A DNA stretch of 5,981 nucleotides. Origin: Acidimicrobiia bacterium (GTDB taxonomy: Bacteria > Actinomycetota > Acidimicrobiia > Acidimicrobiales > AC-14). Positions within the stretch are counted from its first letter, which is position 1, and the number at the start of each line of letters is the position of its first letter. Of the stretch, positions 5,545 to 5,981 are shown piece after piece. The position numbers and the translations under genes were made by a program. The notes below the pieces were generated by a model, which did not search any database, had not been told where the DNA came from, and was given only the letters and a program-made list of their open reading frames with translations. The stretch covers positions 1 through 5,981 of the forward strand of contig JAFASB010000450.1 in NCBI GenBank assembly GCA_019244985.1, in the 5' to 3' direction.

Positions 5545-5874
5545 CTACTGCTGCTGGGCCTGGGTGGCGTAGATCTGGCGGATGAACTCGGCGTCGGTCG
5601 CCAGGCCGACGTTCACGAAGGTGCAGTTGGAGAAGGTGCAATCGCGGACGGCGATGGCGCCCTGGTAGCCGCGGTCGGTGTCGACGACCCAGAGACCGTC
5701 GCCGTCGATGTTGTTGCCGAAGAACTGCACGCCGCCGATGAAGATCAGGATGCCGGGCCCGACGAACGTGCAGTCCTCGAACTGCTCGTCCTCGACAGTG
5801 AGCGCGGGCGTACCCCGTTCCCACTGCTGGGCCCACTCCCACAAACGGATCTCCTGGCCGGTGTGCGTCGCCAT
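5545..5874 (-). CDS. Small Cys/Phe-repeat, beta-helix-like protein of unknown function
   Basis: A 109-residue protein with no signal peptide or membrane segment. After an N-terminal EIRLWEWAQQWERG segment it carries repeated F-x-x-C-T-F units: FEDCTF (32-37), then CTFSNCTF (79-86), separated by a hydrophobic stretch (VGPGILIFIGGVQFFGNN, 38-55) and LWVVDTDRGYQGAIAVRD (61-78). This spacing recalls pentapeptide-repeat or other right-handed beta-helix coils, with Phe and Cys stacking inward. I recall similar short hypothetical proteins with F-x-x-C-x-F / GP / GaI-x-x-x-C patterns but no assigned function. ATG 5874 is chosen as the first good start; it has no Shine-Dalgarno, but a TAGTGT hexamer at 5890-5885 could give an almost leaderless transcript. 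The frame stays open to the right edge, so a longer protein cannot be fully excluded. Its stop lies 67 bp from the convergent SDR stop. Confidence 0.72.
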   Translation of the reverse strand: MATHTGQEIRLWEWAQQWERGTPALTVEDEQFEDCTFVGPGILIFIGGVQFFGNNIDGDGLWVVDTDRGYQGAIAVRDCTFSNCTFVNVGLATDAEFIRQIYATQAQQQ

Positions 5875-5887
5875 ATCGGCGGCGACA

Positions 5888-5980
5888 CTAGCGGCGGGTT
5901 CGGGTCCGCTCTGCGGCGCTGAAGCCGGGTAGGTCGAGGCGCGCGGCCTCCAGAGCCGCCCGGTCCCAGCCGCCGGTGTC
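5888..5980 (-). CDS. Possible C-terminal end of a gene leaving the right edge
   Basis: On the minus strand one frame reads 30 residues from the edge (GGWDRAALEAARLDLPGFSA, then an Arg/Thr-rich end) to a TAG at 5890-5888, with 26 of 30 codons ending in G/C. This looks like a natural alpha-helical C-terminus, ending 13 nt before the ATG of the small protein. It is too short to assign to a family. The competing reading, in frame with the small protein, has more A/T-ending codons and a low-complexity sequence, so I prefer this one. Confidence 0.42.
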   Translation of the reverse strand, partial: DTGGWDRAALEAARLDLPGFSAAERTRTRR

Positions 5981-5981
5981 G

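Noticed and set aside
5678..5932. Plus-strand 84-codon frame opposite the small protein
   Set aside because: Ser/Pro/Cys-rich shadow of the minus-strand gene, with no domain and no ribosome binding site.

Overview
The window is GC-rich with strongly G/C-biased third codon positions, frequent GTG starts, 4-nt GTGA gene overlaps and little or no Shine-Dalgarno signal at several starts. Together with a SCO6745-type protein this suggests a high-GC actinobacterium, perhaps Acidimicrobiia. That assignment is inference. I see no tRNA, rRNA, CRISPR array, transposase or attachment site.

Layout. (1) 2-1351 (+): an amidase-signature hydrolase cut by the left edge; its first ~385 bp have different codon use and a different subfamily flavour from the rest. 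(2) 1357-2178 (-): a secreted, membrane-anchored CAP/SCP-domain protein, convergent with the amidase (5 bp between stops). (3) 2179-2443: a divergent intergenic region. On the minus strand it carries a sigma28 (FliA/SigD/WhiG)-like promoter candidate, a clear cyclic di-GMP class I (GEMM-I) riboswitch aptamer and a leader that can fold in two mutually exclusive ways, one of which buries the ribosome binding site of the CAP gene. On the plus strand it carries a possible leaderless promoter for the next operon. (4) 2444-5477 (+): a three-gene, translationally coupled operon (SCO6745-family protein, second amidase, short-chain dehydrogenase). (5) 5545-5874 (-): a small Cys/Phe-repeat (beta-helix-like) protein of unknown function, convergent with the operon. 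(6) 5888-5980 (-): a possible C-terminal piece of a gene leaving the right edge.

How they may work together. The CAP gene is an independent surface-protein unit under predicted c-di-GMP control, possibly also under a motility/sporulation-type sigma factor. The operon looks like a small catabolic or modifying set (amide hydrolysis plus alcohol/ketone redox) with a possible DNA-binding partner; its substrate cannot be read from sequence. The two amidases belong to different subfamilies and are not a tandem duplication. The best candidates for something new are the riboswitch/promoter/expression-platform combination before the CAP gene and the mosaic structure of the first amidase.
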